This document shows positions 8,464 through 16,823 of a stretch of DNA of 64,000 nucleotides, piece by piece (the stretch's first letter is position 1; the number at the start of each line of letters is the position of its first letter). Source of the stretch: Microbacterium sp. TPD7012 (GTDB lineage: Bacteria > Actinomycetota > Actinomycetes > Actinomycetales > Microbacteriaceae); the NCBI RefSeq assembly GCF_003075395.1, contig NZ_QDFV01000005.1, positions 62,001 through 126,000 of the forward strand, in the 5' to 3' direction. The position numbers were made by a program, and so were the translations under genes. Under the pieces are notes generated by a model that was not told the DNA's origin, did not search any database, and saw only the letters and a list, made by a program, of their open reading frames with translations.

Positions 8464-9045
8464 TCAAGCGGAGATGACGGTGGACAGGTGTCGCCACGCC
8501 TGCTCGAAGCGCTGACGGTAGACCTCGGGCGTGTAGTGGGTCAGCTGCAGGAAGAGGCCGTCCATGATGACGAACACGAGGGCGATGAAGCCCTCCGCGT
8601 CGCCTGCGCCGAACCCTCCCGAGGCGACACCGGCTTCGTAGGTCTGACGAACAGCGGTGGCGAGTCCGGACTCCGCGTCCAGGAAGATCTCGCGCAGGTG
8701 CTGACCGCCTGGGCCGTACTCGGTCACCGCCGCGCGCAGACTGAACTCGGCGAGGTCAGGGCGGTCGCGGTAGTAGGCCTCGATGCCGCCGAGGATGTGC
8801 CGCAGGCGGGCCAGCGGTTCGAGCTCGCCGCTGCTGCGGGCCAGATCGTCGAAGAACGCCGTGTGCTCGATGGCGACCTCGGCGTACACCGTCTCGTACA
8901 GCTCCTCCTTGCTCGAGAAGTGCGCGTAGAGAGAGGGCGTCTTGATTCCGACGGCTTCGGCGATCTCGCGCAGGCTCGTCTCGGCGTACCCCTGGCGCGC
9001 GAAGATCGTGCGGGCCTCGGAGAGGATCGTTGCTCGGGTCATCAT
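8464..9045 (-). CDS. TetR-family repressor, first gene of the hydantoin-like operon
   Basis: This 193-residue regulator has an N-terminal TetR helix-turn-helix (ARTIFARQGYAETSLREIAE, then AVGIKTPSLYAHFSSKEELY at about residues 10-50) and a helical ligand-binding C-terminal domain. It reads with, and 50 bases ahead of, the two racemase-like genes, so it is probably the promoter-proximal gene of the operon and self-regulating. Two ATG codons lie in tandem (9045 and 9042). A 26-bp palindrome ends at the base before the first ATG, leaving no room for a Shine-Dalgarno, so translation is probably from a very short leader. Confidence 0.92.
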   Translation of the reverse strand: MMTRATILSEARTIFARQGYAETSLREIAEAVGIKTPSLYAHFSSKEELYETVYAEVAIEHTAFFDDLARSSGELEPLARLRHILGGIEAYYRDRPDLAEFSLRAAVTEYGPGGQHLREIFLDAESGLATAVRQTYEAGVASGGFGAGDAEGFIALVFVIMDGLFLQLTHYTPEVYRQRFEQAWRHLSTVISA

Positions 9046-9071
9046 CTGCCTAACGACTATTAGTTAGGCAG
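9046..9071. promoter_or_regulatory. palindromic operator abutting the tetR start
   Basis: CTGCCTAAC (9046-9054) and GTTAGGCAG (9063-9071) form a perfect 9-bp inverted repeat with an 8-base spacer. On the minus strand it contains TAATAG, a plausible -10 hexamer, 11 bases before the ATG. Size and symmetry fit a TetR operator, and bound protein would cover the promoter of the whole operon. Confidence 0.75.
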
Positions 9072-9127
9072 AGAGTAACCCCGTTTGCCGGACTTGCACA
9101 AGACCCGCGAGGCCGCGGCCCCACTGA

Positions 9128-10399
9128 TCAGTGCGTCGGGGAGGGAATCGGCACCACCGCGTTGCGCGTCCGCGCCTCCTCGGCGAGCCAGACGATCCGG
9201 TGCGTCGCCAGGCTCTCCTGCGGCCCTGACAACAGCCCCGACCGGTCGCCGGTGCGGACAGCGTCGAGGAACGCCTGGACGAGCGCGTCGTCGGCGCCGC
9301 CGTGTCCGTCCGCCGCGCTCGCGTTGCCCCGGGACTCGGGGACGACGTCGTACTTCTCGTCCCGAGCGAAGTCGTGCACCACCAGCGTGCGCCCATCGCC
9401 CTCGATGCTTCCGTCCGTTCCGAAGAGGCGGGTCTTGCGGAAGTCGAGTTCCGTGAACGCGGTGACGGTGAAGGATGCCGTCACCCCGCCCTGATACTCG
9501 ATGTTGACGACCTGGTGATCGACCACGTCGTTCTGGCCGTCGAAGACGCAGCGCCCGTACGGCCCTTCACGCAGCGCGCGGTCGACGCCCTCCGCGGAGA
9601 CGTCGGTCGTGAGCACCGCGAGCGGCCAGCGCTCGAACGTCTCGTCGCCGAGGAAGCCGCGGTAGATCCGTGTCGCGGAGTACGCGCAGGTGTTCTGCAG
9701 CGGGCAGTCGAGGCAGCGGTCGGTGGCTCCGACCGGCTTGCTCTCCGGCCGGAAGTGCAGGAGGCTCCCGAAGGACGAGACGCGCTCGGCCGGGAGACCG
9801 ATGATGTAGGAGAGCCAGTCGATGTCGTGGCTGCTCTTGGTGAGCAGCATCGGACCGGATTCCGCCTCTCGCGCCCAGTTTCCGCGGACATACGAGTGAG
9901 CGAAGTGCCACCACCCGATCGGCTCCAGGTGCTCGACCGAGACCAGACGACCGATCACACCGTCGTCCAGCAGGCGCTTGAGCGTGCGCGAGTAGCTCGA
10001 GTACCGCATGACGTGACACACCGCGAGCATCACACCCGCGGCTTCGGCGGCCTCGACGATCCGGGCGGACTCCTCCTCGGTCGGCGCGATCGGCTTCTCC
10101 AACAGCAGGTGATAGCCGGCGCGGGCGAGACCGATCGCGGGTTCGGCATGCAGACGATCGGGAGTGGACACGACCGCCGCGTCGGCGACTCGCTCGCCTC
10201 GCGCGACGATGTCCTCCCACGTCGCGAAGCACTCTATGCGCTGTCCGGCGAACTCGGCCAGGAAGGCGTCCCGTCGTGCGCTGTCGGGCTCGACGACCGC
10301 GGTGATGGCCGCGCCCTGTGCCACCGCGCGCCGCGCGTAGCCGGTCCCCCGCGATCCGGCCCCGATCACAGCGAGGCGGACGGGATTCGAGAGGATCAT
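9128..10399 (-). CDS. Gfo/Idh/MocA-family NAD(P)-dependent oxidoreductase
   Basis: This 423-residue protein has a Rossmann motif AVIGAGSRGTGYARRA at residues 10-25 and the EKP nicotinamide-site motif (LLLEKPIA), then the GFO/IDH/MocA C-terminal domain. A CLDCPLQNTC cluster near residue 230 could bind a metal. Members oxidise or reduce sugars, inositols and sugar acids. Its start overlaps the stop of the ABC permease (10396), so it belongs to the sugar-import operon under the ROK regulator and probably handles the imported sugar. The exact sugar is unknown. Confidence 0.9.
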   Translation of the reverse strand: MILSNPVRLAVIGAGSRGTGYARRAVAQGAAITAVVEPDSARRDAFLAEFAGQRIECFATWEDIVARGERVADAAVVSTPDRLHAEPAIGLARAGYHLLLEKPIAPTEEESARIVEAAEAAGVMLAVCHVMRYSSYSRTLKRLLDDGVIGRLVSVEHLEPIGWWHFAHSYVRGNWAREAESGPMLLTKSSHDIDWLSYIIGLPAERVSSFGSLLHFRPESKPVGATDRCLDCPLQNTCAYSATRIYRGFLGDETFERWPLAVLTTDVSAEGVDRALREGPYGRCVFDGQNDVVDHQVVNIEYQGGVTASFTVTAFTELDFRKTRLFGTDGSIEGDGRTLVVHDFARDEKYDVVPESRGNASAADGHGGADDALVQAFLDAVRTGDRSGLLSGPQESLATHRIVWLAEEARTRNAVVPIPSPTH

Positions 10400-11214
10400 T
10401 TGAGGGCTCCTTGGACGAGGCCGGCGACGAACTTGCGCTGGAAGATGAAGTAGAGGATCACGATCGGAGCGATCACGATGATCGTTCCTGCCGCCAGGAG
10501 GGGGATGTTCTCGCCGTACTGCTGCACGAACGTCCCCAGACCGGACGGTGCCGTGCGCCGGGAGGGATCACGGATGAGGATGAGCGCGAGCAGGAACTGG
10601 TTCCACGCCCACATGAACGTCAGCAGCGCGTAGGTGATGATCGCGGGCTTCGCCCCCGGAACCAGGATCTGCACCAGGGTGCGGAACCGGCCGGCGCCGT
10701 CGAGTTGGGCGGCTTCGATCATCTCCGCCGGGACGGACTCGAAGTGCGTGCGCATCCAGAAGATCCCGAAGGGCATGAACGCGCCGGCCAGCGGGAGGAT
10801 GACCGCCCAGTAGGTGTCGATCAGGCCCGTCGACCGCATGGCGAAGTAGAGCGGGATGACGATCGCCTCGTAGGGGAGCGTGAGTCCCGCCAGGAAGAAC
10901 GCGAAGAGGAACCCCTTCGCCGGCATCCGCATCGTGCCCATCGCGTAGCCCGCGAGCGTCGCGCACACCACGGAGACGGGCACGACGACGAGGGCGATGA
11001 TCGCGCTGGAGGCCAGCAGCGAGCCGAATCCGGCCATGCTCCAGGCGCTCGCGAAGTTGCCCCACTGCGGGTCGGTCGGCCAGGTGAGCGTCGGCGCGAG
11101 AGTGTCCGCCGGCTGCAGCGCAGCCGAGACGAGCGCGAGGAAAGGCACGATGACGCTGAGCACCGCGACCAGAAGGAACGCGACGGACAGGATGCGGGAG
11201 CCGGCGGATCTCAT
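10396..11214 (-). CDS. CUT1 sugar ABC transporter permease (MalG-type)
   Basis: This 272-residue protein has six hydrophobic segments and the EAA loop EMIEAAQLDGAGRFRTLVQI, where MalG-type permeases contact the ATPase. The start at 11214 overlaps the upstream permease stop (ATGA), although the frame stays open further upstream. An ATPase is not encoded in the operon. As in many actinobacteria a shared MsiK-like ATPase elsewhere would be needed, which is inference. Confidence 0.93.
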   Translation of the reverse strand: MRSAGSRILSVAFLLVAVLSVIVPFLALVSAALQPADTLAPTLTWPTDPQWGNFASAWSMAGFGSLLASSAIIALVVVPVSVVCATLAGYAMGTMRMPAKGFLFAFFLAGLTLPYEAIVIPLYFAMRSTGLIDTYWAVILPLAGAFMPFGIFWMRTHFESVPAEMIEAAQLDGAGRFRTLVQILVPGAKPAIITYALLTFMWAWNQFLLALILIRDPSRRTAPSGLGTFVQQYGENIPLLAAGTIIVIAPIVILYFIFQRKFVAGLVQGALK

Positions 11215-12134
11215 GCGCCTCGCCTTCCGATTCGGCCGATCACGGCGACGAAGACGAGGATGATCGCGCTCAGCACGGTGGCCAGCGCACATGCGAGCCC
11301 GACTTCGTTCGAGGTGAAGACGAGCTTGTAGATCAGCACGCCGGGGACGATGGTCTGGTAGCCGGGACCGCCGCCGGTCGTCACGTAGACGATGTCGAAG
11401 CTCGCGAGTGCCGAGATGAGGGTGACGGTGACGGCCACGACGATCTCCGCCCGCACCCCGGGAACCGTGACATGCCAGAACTGGCGCACCGGGCCGCAGC
11501 GGTCGAGGCGTGCGGCTTCGTAGAGCGAGGGATCGATCTTCTGGATGCCGGCGAGCAGGAGCATCATGCACAGCCCGGTCGTCACCCAGGTGCCGATCAC
11601 GCCGACCGCGGGATACGCCCAGGTGAAGTCGCCGAGCCACGCCCTGGCCACATCCCCCAACCCGACCGCTCGCAGCATCTGATTGATGGGGCCGTCTGCC
11701 GCATACAGGTAGCGCCACACGACGCCGACGGCGACGAGAGGCAGGATCTGCGGAAGGAAGAGCACGGTCCGCACGAACCCCGATCCGCGGCGCGGACGCG
11801 CCGCGATCACCGCGGCGATGAGAAGCCCGAGGATGACCGGGAAGACCGTGTAGAACACGATGAAGCCGAGACCGTTGCGCAGCGCCACGACGAGCCGTTC
11901 GTCGGTGGCGACCTTGATGTAGTTCTCGAACCCGGCCCAGGTCGCGGCCCCGATGCCGTCCCACTCCCAGAAGGAGAGCCAGACGCTCTGGACCCACGGC
12001 GCGATCGTGAAGGTCCCGTAGAAGACGAAGGCGGGAACCAGGTAGAGCAGTGAGCTCCAGCCCCGTCGCGTCCGCCGGGAGGAGCCGGTCACACGACCGG
12101 ACTCCCCCCGTGTGCGGGTCAGCGGTTCGGTCAT
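11211..12134 (-). CDS. CUT1 sugar ABC transporter permease (MalF-type)
   Basis: This 307-residue membrane protein has a basic, Ser/Arg-rich cytoplasmic N-terminus, six predicted helices and an EAA loop (LYEAARLDRCGPVRQFWHVT). The length fits short MalF/UgpA-type subunits. It lies 3 bases after the substrate-binding protein gene and overlaps the MalG-type gene, which gives a standard binding protein-MalF-MalG order. It forms the membrane pore with its neighbour. Confidence 0.93.
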   Translation of the reverse strand: MTEPLTRTRGESGRVTGSSRRTRRGWSSLLYLVPAFVFYGTFTIAPWVQSVWLSFWEWDGIGAATWAGFENYIKVATDERLVVALRNGLGFIVFYTVFPVILGLLIAAVIAARPRRGSGFVRTVLFLPQILPLVAVGVVWRYLYAADGPINQMLRAVGLGDVARAWLGDFTWAYPAVGVIGTWVTTGLCMMLLLAGIQKIDPSLYEAARLDRCGPVRQFWHVTVPGVRAEIVVAVTVTLISALASFDIVYVTTGGGPGYQTIVPGVLIYKLVFTSNEVGLACALATVLSAIILVFVAVIGRIGRRGA

Positions 12135-12137
12135 GGA

Positions 12138-13460
12138 TCAGCCGGCGTGCGCTGCGGCCCAGTCGGCCTGGATCGAAGCGATGAAGTCGCCCACCGACAT
12201 CTGCCCGGCGATGAGCTGCTGCGTGCCCGCCTTGAGGGCATCGTTCATCGTCGCTGTCGCGTTGTTGTTGAATGCGACGAGACCGTCGGCTTCGGCGATC
12301 TCCGCCCAGGCGGCGACGATGTCGCCCTGGAGGGTCCCTTCCTCTGCGACGGCGACCGTCGGGTCGTCGGGCATGAACCCCTGCGCGAACTGCTGCTCAC
12401 TCGCCTCCGGCGAGCGGAGGAAGTCGAGGAAGGCCGCGGCCTCGTTCGGGTGCTCGCTCTGCGTCGAGATCGCATAGGCGACCGACGTGCCGATCCCGGT
12501 GGTGTTCTCGCCCGGGAAGGGGAGGAAGCCCGCGTCCTCACCCAACCCCTCACCGATCTTGCCGGCATCCCAGATGCCGTCCACCAGGAACAGGCCCTTG
12601 CCGCCGATGAAGTTGTCCACCGCGCCCTGGAGGTCGGTGCCGTTCACGGTCGTCGGGTCGCCCAGGTAGCCGGCCTTCTGCCAGTCCGTGAGAGTCTGGG
12701 CGGCGGCGTGGTTCGCCTCCGTGTCGAAAGTCGCACCTTCATGCCCGAAGGCCCACGCATTGGCCGTGTCGGCTCCCGACATGCCCTGTCCCAGCAGCTG
12801 GACGACGAACGCCGCGTGCCCTTCGGCATTGCCGAGCTGCACGGGGAGCGCACCGGCCGCCTTCGCGGTCTTCAGAGCCGCCTCGAACTCGGCCAGCGAC
12901 GTCGGCGCCTCGATGCCCAGCTCGGCGACGATCGCCTTGTTGTAATAGGTGCCGACGAGCGAGAAACCGGCGGGGGCCGCGTAGAGCGCTCCCCCGTCGC
13001 CGAGGGTCGTCCCGTCATCGGCGACGCGCCACTGGTTGAGCTGGTTGGCAGGGAAGAAGTCGTTCCAGCCGTAGAGGTCGGCGTAGTCGTCGAGCGGCAG
13101 GACGAGCTTGTTCTTGACCGTGTTGGCGACCGCGTTCAGGAGCACGATGTCGGGCGACTGATCGCCGGAGAGGTTGAGATTGACGCTCTGGTTGTAGTCC
13201 TCGTAGTTGGTCTGCGAGTACTCGATGGTGATGTTGGGATGCTCGGTCTCGAACGCGGCGATCGTCGCTTCGGTGGCTGCACCGGATTCCGGCGTGGACA
13301 TCAGGGTGAGCGTGATGTCGTCGGTCGTCAGCTCGGTGCTGGCGTCGGTGCCGGCGCCGGCGCCGGTCGTGGTCGCGCCGGGCGCGCAGGCCGTGAGACC
13401 AAGGCCGAGGAGGGCGCCCGCCGCCAGAGGGGCGAGGACGAGTCGCGTGCGTCTTTGCAT
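12138..13460 (-). CDS. extracellular sugar-binding lipoprotein (CUT1 family)
   Basis: This 440-residue protein has a lipoprotein signal (basic MQRRTR, hydrophobic stretch, LTAC lipobox near residue 25) followed by a Gly/Ala/Thr linker and a family 1 solute-binding domain (TLMSTPESGAATEATIAAFE near residue 55). It captures the sugar outside the cell for the two permeases downstream. It is the first gene of the operon. Its promoter region contains a motif also found before the GH16 gene, so beta-glucan oligosaccharides are an attractive substrate, by inference. Confidence 0.93.
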   Translation of the reverse strand: MQRRTRLVLAPLAAGALLGLGLTACAPGATTTGAGAGTDASTELTTDDITLTLMSTPESGAATEATIAAFETEHPNITIEYSQTNYEDYNQSVNLNLSGDQSPDIVLLNAVANTVKNKLVLPLDDYADLYGWNDFFPANQLNQWRVADDGTTLGDGGALYAAPAGFSLVGTYYNKAIVAELGIEAPTSLAEFEAALKTAKAAGALPVQLGNAEGHAAFVVQLLGQGMSGADTANAWAFGHEGATFDTEANHAAAQTLTDWQKAGYLGDPTTVNGTDLQGAVDNFIGGKGLFLVDGIWDAGKIGEGLGEDAGFLPFPGENTTGIGTSVAYAISTQSEHPNEAAAFLDFLRSPEASEQQFAQGFMPDDPTVAVAEEGTLQGDIVAAWAEIAEADGLVAFNNNATATMNDALKAGTQQLIAGQMSVGDFIASIQADWAAAHAG

Positions 13461-13504
13461 GGAGTGTCGCTTTCGGGTGGAGGAGAGATTCTATTTTGCA
13501 ACTC

Positions 13505-13516
13505 TCCGGGGTAATT
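13505..13516. promoter_or_regulatory. candidate ROK operator, site 1 (TCCGGGGTAATT)
   Basis: This 12-mer lies in the divergent region between the ABC operon and the ROK gene. On the minus strand it falls between TTGGGA and AAAATA, which could be -35 and -10. Eleven of twelve bases recur at 14705-14716 in front of the GH16 gene. Binding by the ROK protein encoded alongside is inferred. Confidence 0.45.
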
Positions 13517-13583
13517 CCCAAAGATAGGTCAGCGGTCCGATCGTGTCAAGCCGCACTGTCAGCGGATGTGGTAGTCAGGACAC

Positions 13584-14690
13584 GTGACCTCACCCGCACT
13601 CGGAACCGATCTCGCCGCCATGCGGCGACTCAACGGTCAGGCCGTGTTGACCACGCTCTGGGATGAGGGCGGCCCACTCACCGCGAGCCGCCTCGCCGCG
13701 TCGACCGAGCTCTCCCGCACCACGGTCGAAGCCGTCCTCGCCGAGCTGCTCGACGCTGACTTGATCCGCTCCGAGCAGCTGCGTCCACGAGGGGCGGGGC
13801 GACCCGCACGCGGATACCGGCTGGCTGCCGACCGGGGCGTATCCGTCGGGATCGACATCGGCCCGCACGGGATCGCCGGGATCGCGGGCGACCTGCGAGG
13901 CACGGTCGCCGCACCGCACAGACGCATCGAACAGGATCTCTCCGGCGGCGCAGACGCCGTCACGGCCATCACCGAGATCGTCGAATCACTGCTCGAGGAG
14001 TCGACAGCCTCGACCCGCGAACTGGCGGCGCTCACCGTCGGGATCCCCGGCATCGTCGACGCCGACGGTCACCCCGTGAAGACGACGGTGGTTCCCGACT
14101 GGCTGGCTGTCGACATCGATGCGCACCTGCGGCGGATGTTCCCCGGCGCCACGATCGCCTTCGACAACGACACCAAGCTCGCCGCCTTCGCCGAGATCGA
14201 GAACGGTACGATCGGCGCCGACGAGACGGCCGTGTTGCTGCGCATCGGGAATCGGATCTCCGCCGCGTCGGTCGTCGAGGGAAGGGTGGCTCGAGGGGCG
14301 CACGGAGCTGCCGGTGAGATCGGCGCTCTGCAACGGGTGGCCTGGCCACAGGCGCAGCAGCGCCTGTCCGCCCGAGCCGAGGACGGTCTGGAGCTCCTGT
14401 TCCGCCGGCACGGCGGCAGCGACGAGGCGATCGCCGAGTTCGCCGCCGGTATCGCCGACGGTCTAGGTGCGCTCGTGCTCGCCATCGACCCGCACGCGGT
14501 CGTCGTGAGCAGCAGCATTCCCGAGGCATCCGATCGACTCGCCGATGCCCTGCGCTCCGAACTCGCCGGACGGGCGCTCTTCGTGCCCGAGCTCCGCACC
14601 TCGTCGCTCGGAGCAGCCGCCCCCTGCCTCGGCGCCCTGGCCGTCAGCAGCGTCGCAGCGCGAGAGCGGTTGTTCTCGCAAGAGTATTGA
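13584..14690 (+). CDS. ROK-family transcriptional repressor (NagC/XylR-like)
   Basis: This 368-residue protein has an N-terminal winged helix (LTTLWDEGGPLTASRLAAST, about residues 18-37) followed by a sugar-kinase-like ROK fold (GIDIGPHGIAGIAGDLRG). The ROK zinc signature with its cysteine cluster is missing: after AAGEIGALQR the sequence runs VAWPQAQQRLSAR. It is therefore a divergent, non-kinase regulator. The GTG start at 13584 lies 6 bases after TAGTCA, consistent with a leaderless transcript. It is divergent from the sugar ABC operon and precedes the GH16 gene, and it probably represses both. Confidence 0.9.
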   Translation: MTSPALGTDLAAMRRLNGQAVLTTLWDEGGPLTASRLAASTELSRTTVEAVLAELLDADLIRSEQLRPRGAGRPARGYRLAADRGVSVGIDIGPHGIAGIAGDLRGTVAAPHRRIEQDLSGGADAVTAITEIVESLLEESTASTRELAALTVGIPGIVDADGHPVKTTVVPDWLAVDIDAHLRRMFPGATIAFDNDTKLAAFAEIENGTIGADETAVLLRIGNRISAASVVEGRVARGAHGAAGEIGALQRVAWPQAQQRLSARAEDGLELLFRRHGGSDEAIAEFAAGIADGLGALVLAIDPHAVVVSSSIPEASDRLADALRSELAGRALFVPELRTSSLGAAAPCLGALAVSSVAARERLFSQEY

Positions 14691-14718
14691 CAATTACGTC
14701 AGAGTCCGGGTTAATTGT
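14687..14718 (+). promoter_or_regulatory. GH16 promoter with overlapping operator
   Basis: TTGACA (14687-14692) is followed after 18 bases by TTAATT (14711-14716). The inverted repeat ACAATTA (14690-14696) / TAATTGT (14712-14718) brackets the spacer. The second copy of the shared motif, TCCGGGTTAATT, is at 14705-14716. A repressor here would occlude RNA polymerase. Confidence 0.55.
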
Positions 14719-14784
14719 CCTCGCTGGTCGATGAGTGTTCTTCGCGACCAGATCCACGATCAGAGTCGATCCCGAGGAGCCCCC

Positions 14785-16083
14785 GTGACCCGCCGAAACC
14801 CTGCCCGTATCCGCACCCGCAGACTCGCCGCATCCGCGATCATCGCGACGACCGTGGGCGCGCTGGTCCTGTCCGGACCGGCCGCCTGGGCGGCGGACAC
14901 GCCACCGAACCCGGACTCGAAGCCGGGCTACACCCTGGACTTTGCCGAGGAGTTCTCCGGGACGACCCTGAACACCGACAAGTGGATGCCGAACTACCTG
15001 CCGCACTGGGTCCCCGCCGAAGACTTCGCAGACACCGCCGCGCGCTACACGATCTCCGACGGCACCATCAAGCTGCGCGTCGAGCAGAACCAGCCGCCGT
15101 GGAACCCGGATCAGGACGGAACGGTGGTCTCGTCGGCCATCCAGACCTATAACCAGAACAACTGGCACCCTTTCAACTCCTCGGCGGTCAACCGCAACAA
15201 CCTGCCGACGTTCAACGGCTACTCCACCAAGTACGGGTACGTCGAGGTCAGGGCGAAGAACTCGAACGCCGGCGGCGGCGGCCACCAGGCGCTCTGGCTG
15301 GTCGGGACCAACACGACCGGCGGGCAGTCCGAGATCGACATGATCGAGACGTTCTTCAGCACGCCGAACAGCTGGCGCATCGCCGCGTATGGCTGGGGAG
15401 ACCCCAACTTCCTCGGTTCCTGGTCCCTCGACACGGTGCCGGTGTCCGGATCGCCCACGACCGAGTTCCATGTCTACGCGATGAACTGGACGCCCACCGA
15501 GCTGAAGTTCTACTACGACGGCCAACTCGTGAAGACGCTCAACGATGCTCCGAACACCGCGATGGGCATCATCATGAACATCTACACCGGCGCGGGCTCC
15601 GGCCAGCCGAACGGAGTCTGGCCCAAGCAGTGGGAGGTCGACTACCTGCGGGTGTTCAAGGACAACGCCGGGTACTCCGAGGCCGTGTCGCCGACGTGGA
15701 AGCTCATCAACAACCGGCACCGCTCCGGCGCGGTCAACGTCGAGCCGAACGACGGCCTCGTCCGATTCGGCGACGTTCCGAGCACGTACTGGAGCGCACA
15801 GTGGGTGCCCGAGCCGACCTCGTCCGGCGCGACCAAGTACCGCAACCGGTGGACGAACCAGTACCTGTACGCGAGCGGCTCGACGGTGCGACACGGCACA
15901 GCGGCGACGGCCGGCACCGCCGCGGAATGGTCGACGCCGTCGGCGGGCAGCGGGTACGTCCGCATCCAGAACGCCTCCGGAGCACTGCACGTGGAGAACG
16001 GCACCGGAAAGGTCGAGTTCGGCAACGTGTCGAGCTCCTGGTGGTCTTCTCACTGGCAGTTGAACGCGGCGCCCGCCAACTGA
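14785..16083 (+). CDS. secreted glycoside hydrolase family 16 (endo-glucanase-type) with C-terminal repeat domain
   Basis: The GTG start follows GAGGAG, giving 432 residues. Residues 1-37 are a Sec signal with an Arg-rich start and an AWA-A cleavage site. The GH16 catalytic domain spans about 42-290, with the ExDxxE motif EIDMIE placing the nucleophile at E183 and acid/base at E188. Family members cut beta-1,3/1,4-glucans, agar or related glycans. Residues about 300-432 contain three related blocks ending in W-rich turns (YWSAQW, AAEWS, WWSSHW), which suggests a beta-trefoil (ricin/CBM13-like) binding domain. Gene position suggests the enzyme supplies oligosaccharides to the neighbouring ABC importer. 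Confidence 0.92.
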   Translation: MTRRNPARIRTRRLAASAIIATTVGALVLSGPAAWAADTPPNPDSKPGYTLDFAEEFSGTTLNTDKWMPNYLPHWVPAEDFADTAARYTISDGTIKLRVEQNQPPWNPDQDGTVVSSAIQTYNQNNWHPFNSSAVNRNNLPTFNGYSTKYGYVEVRAKNSNAGGGGHQALWLVGTNTTGGQSEIDMIETFFSTPNSWRIAAYGWGDPNFLGSWSLDTVPVSGSPTTEFHVYAMNWTPTELKFYYDGQLVKTLNDAPNTAMGIIMNIYTGAGSGQPNGVWPKQWEVDYLRVFKDNAGYSEAVSPTWKLINNRHRSGAVNVEPNDGLVRFGDVPSTYWSAQWVPEPTSSGATKYRNRWTNQYLYASGSTVRHGTAATAGTAAEWSTPSAGSGYVRIQNASGALHVENGTGKVEFGNVSSSWWSSHWQLNAAPAN

Positions 16084-16093
16084 GATGACACCC

Positions 16094-16122
16094 GTGGGAG
16101 GGGCGCTTCGGACCCCTCCCAC
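16094..16122 (+). terminator. hairpin after the GH16 gene
   Basis: GTGGGAGGGG (16094-16103) pairs perfectly with CCCCTCCCAC (16113-16122) across a 9-base loop, 10 bases after the GH16 stop. There is no T-run. The ribosome site of the next gene (AAAGGAG) follows at once, so it may be a terminator or a readthrough attenuator. Confidence 0.6.
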
Positions 16123-16135
16123 GAAAGGAGACGTG

Positions 16136-16777
16136 ATGAATCCCACCCGCCGCCGCACCACGGCCGCCCTGTCCTTGGCGTTGGCGCTCATCGTGGCGGC
16201 CGGGCTCACCGGCTGCACGGAACCCGCGGCGACCGAGGCGGCGAGTGCTGCACCGAGCGCCTCGGCGACACCGCGATCCGACCCCGACGCGACCCTCTGG
16301 AGCATCTCATCGACCGAGGAGGCCCTGGGTCTCGACGACCCGGACGTCCAGGCGCTCCAACAGGTCGTCGCGCTGCACTCCGGCGCATCCGACAACCGCT
16401 CCCCCGCGACGGTCGCGGAGTCGGTGGCCGCAGAGGAGACGTACTTCACGCCGTTGTTCACCGAGAAGCTCGCCGCGCAGGGATACCGCGATGCCGTGGT
16501 CGCGATGTACGACGACGCCGACCTGACGATCGAACAGACCGGGGTGGCGTGGCTGCGATCGACGATCGACGCCGATCGCCTGCACGCGACCGTGGGCTTC
16601 GAGTCGCTCTTCGCCATCGTCGAGGCCTCGGAGGGATACCTGCACGAGCTCGACGTCGACCTCGGCGCGGAGTTCGCCCAGCCGCGCGAGTACTCGCTGA
16701 CGAAAGTGGACGGCGTCTGGCTCATCGACGACATCTCGAAGGGACCGCTCCGCAAGTCTGCGGAACCCACCCCCTGA
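16136..16777 (+). CDS. lipoprotein of unknown function
   Basis: This 213-residue protein starts at ATG 16136 after AAAGGAG (a GTG three bases upstream is possible). The signal has a basic N-terminus, a hydrophobic core and an LTGC lipobox near residue 25, then an Ala/Ser/Thr-rich spacer. The mature part is acidic and ends VDGVWLIDDISKGPLRK, reminiscent of NTF2-like or DUF4878-type extracytoplasmic domains, but I do not assign a family. It probably sits on the outer face of the membrane. A 45-base gap and a strong -10 separate it from the next gene. Confidence 0.8.
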   Translation: MNPTRRRTTAALSLALALIVAAGLTGCTEPAATEAASAAPSASATPRSDPDATLWSISSTEEALGLDDPDVQALQQVVALHSGASDNRSPATVAESVAAEETYFTPLFTEKLAAQGYRDAVVAMYDDADLTIEQTGVAWLRSTIDADRLHATVGFESLFAIVEASEGYLHELDVDLGAEFAQPREYSLTKVDGVWLIDDISKGPLRKSAEPTP

Positions 16778-16809
16778 CGACGCAGCGACGTCGAGCGGCG
16801 GCGCAGGAC

Positions 16810-16823
16810 TACCGTGGACGACA
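16810..16823 (+). promoter_or_regulatory. leaderless promoter -10 of the FUSC gene
   Basis: TACCGT (16810-16815) lies 7 bases before ATG 16823. The alternative GTG at 16814 would fall inside this hexamer, which favours the ATG. Confidence 0.55.

Noticed and set aside
9122..9133. CACTGATCAGTG perfect 12-bp palindrome at the end of the Gfo/Idh/MocA gene
   Set aside because: It overlaps the stop codon, is short, has no loop and no T-tract. It is likely chance or a weak site, so it is not listed as a terminator.
16814..16816. GTG 16814 as start of the FUSC gene
   Set aside because: It overlaps the TACCGT -10. ATG 16823 seven bases after the hexamer fits the local leaderless pattern.
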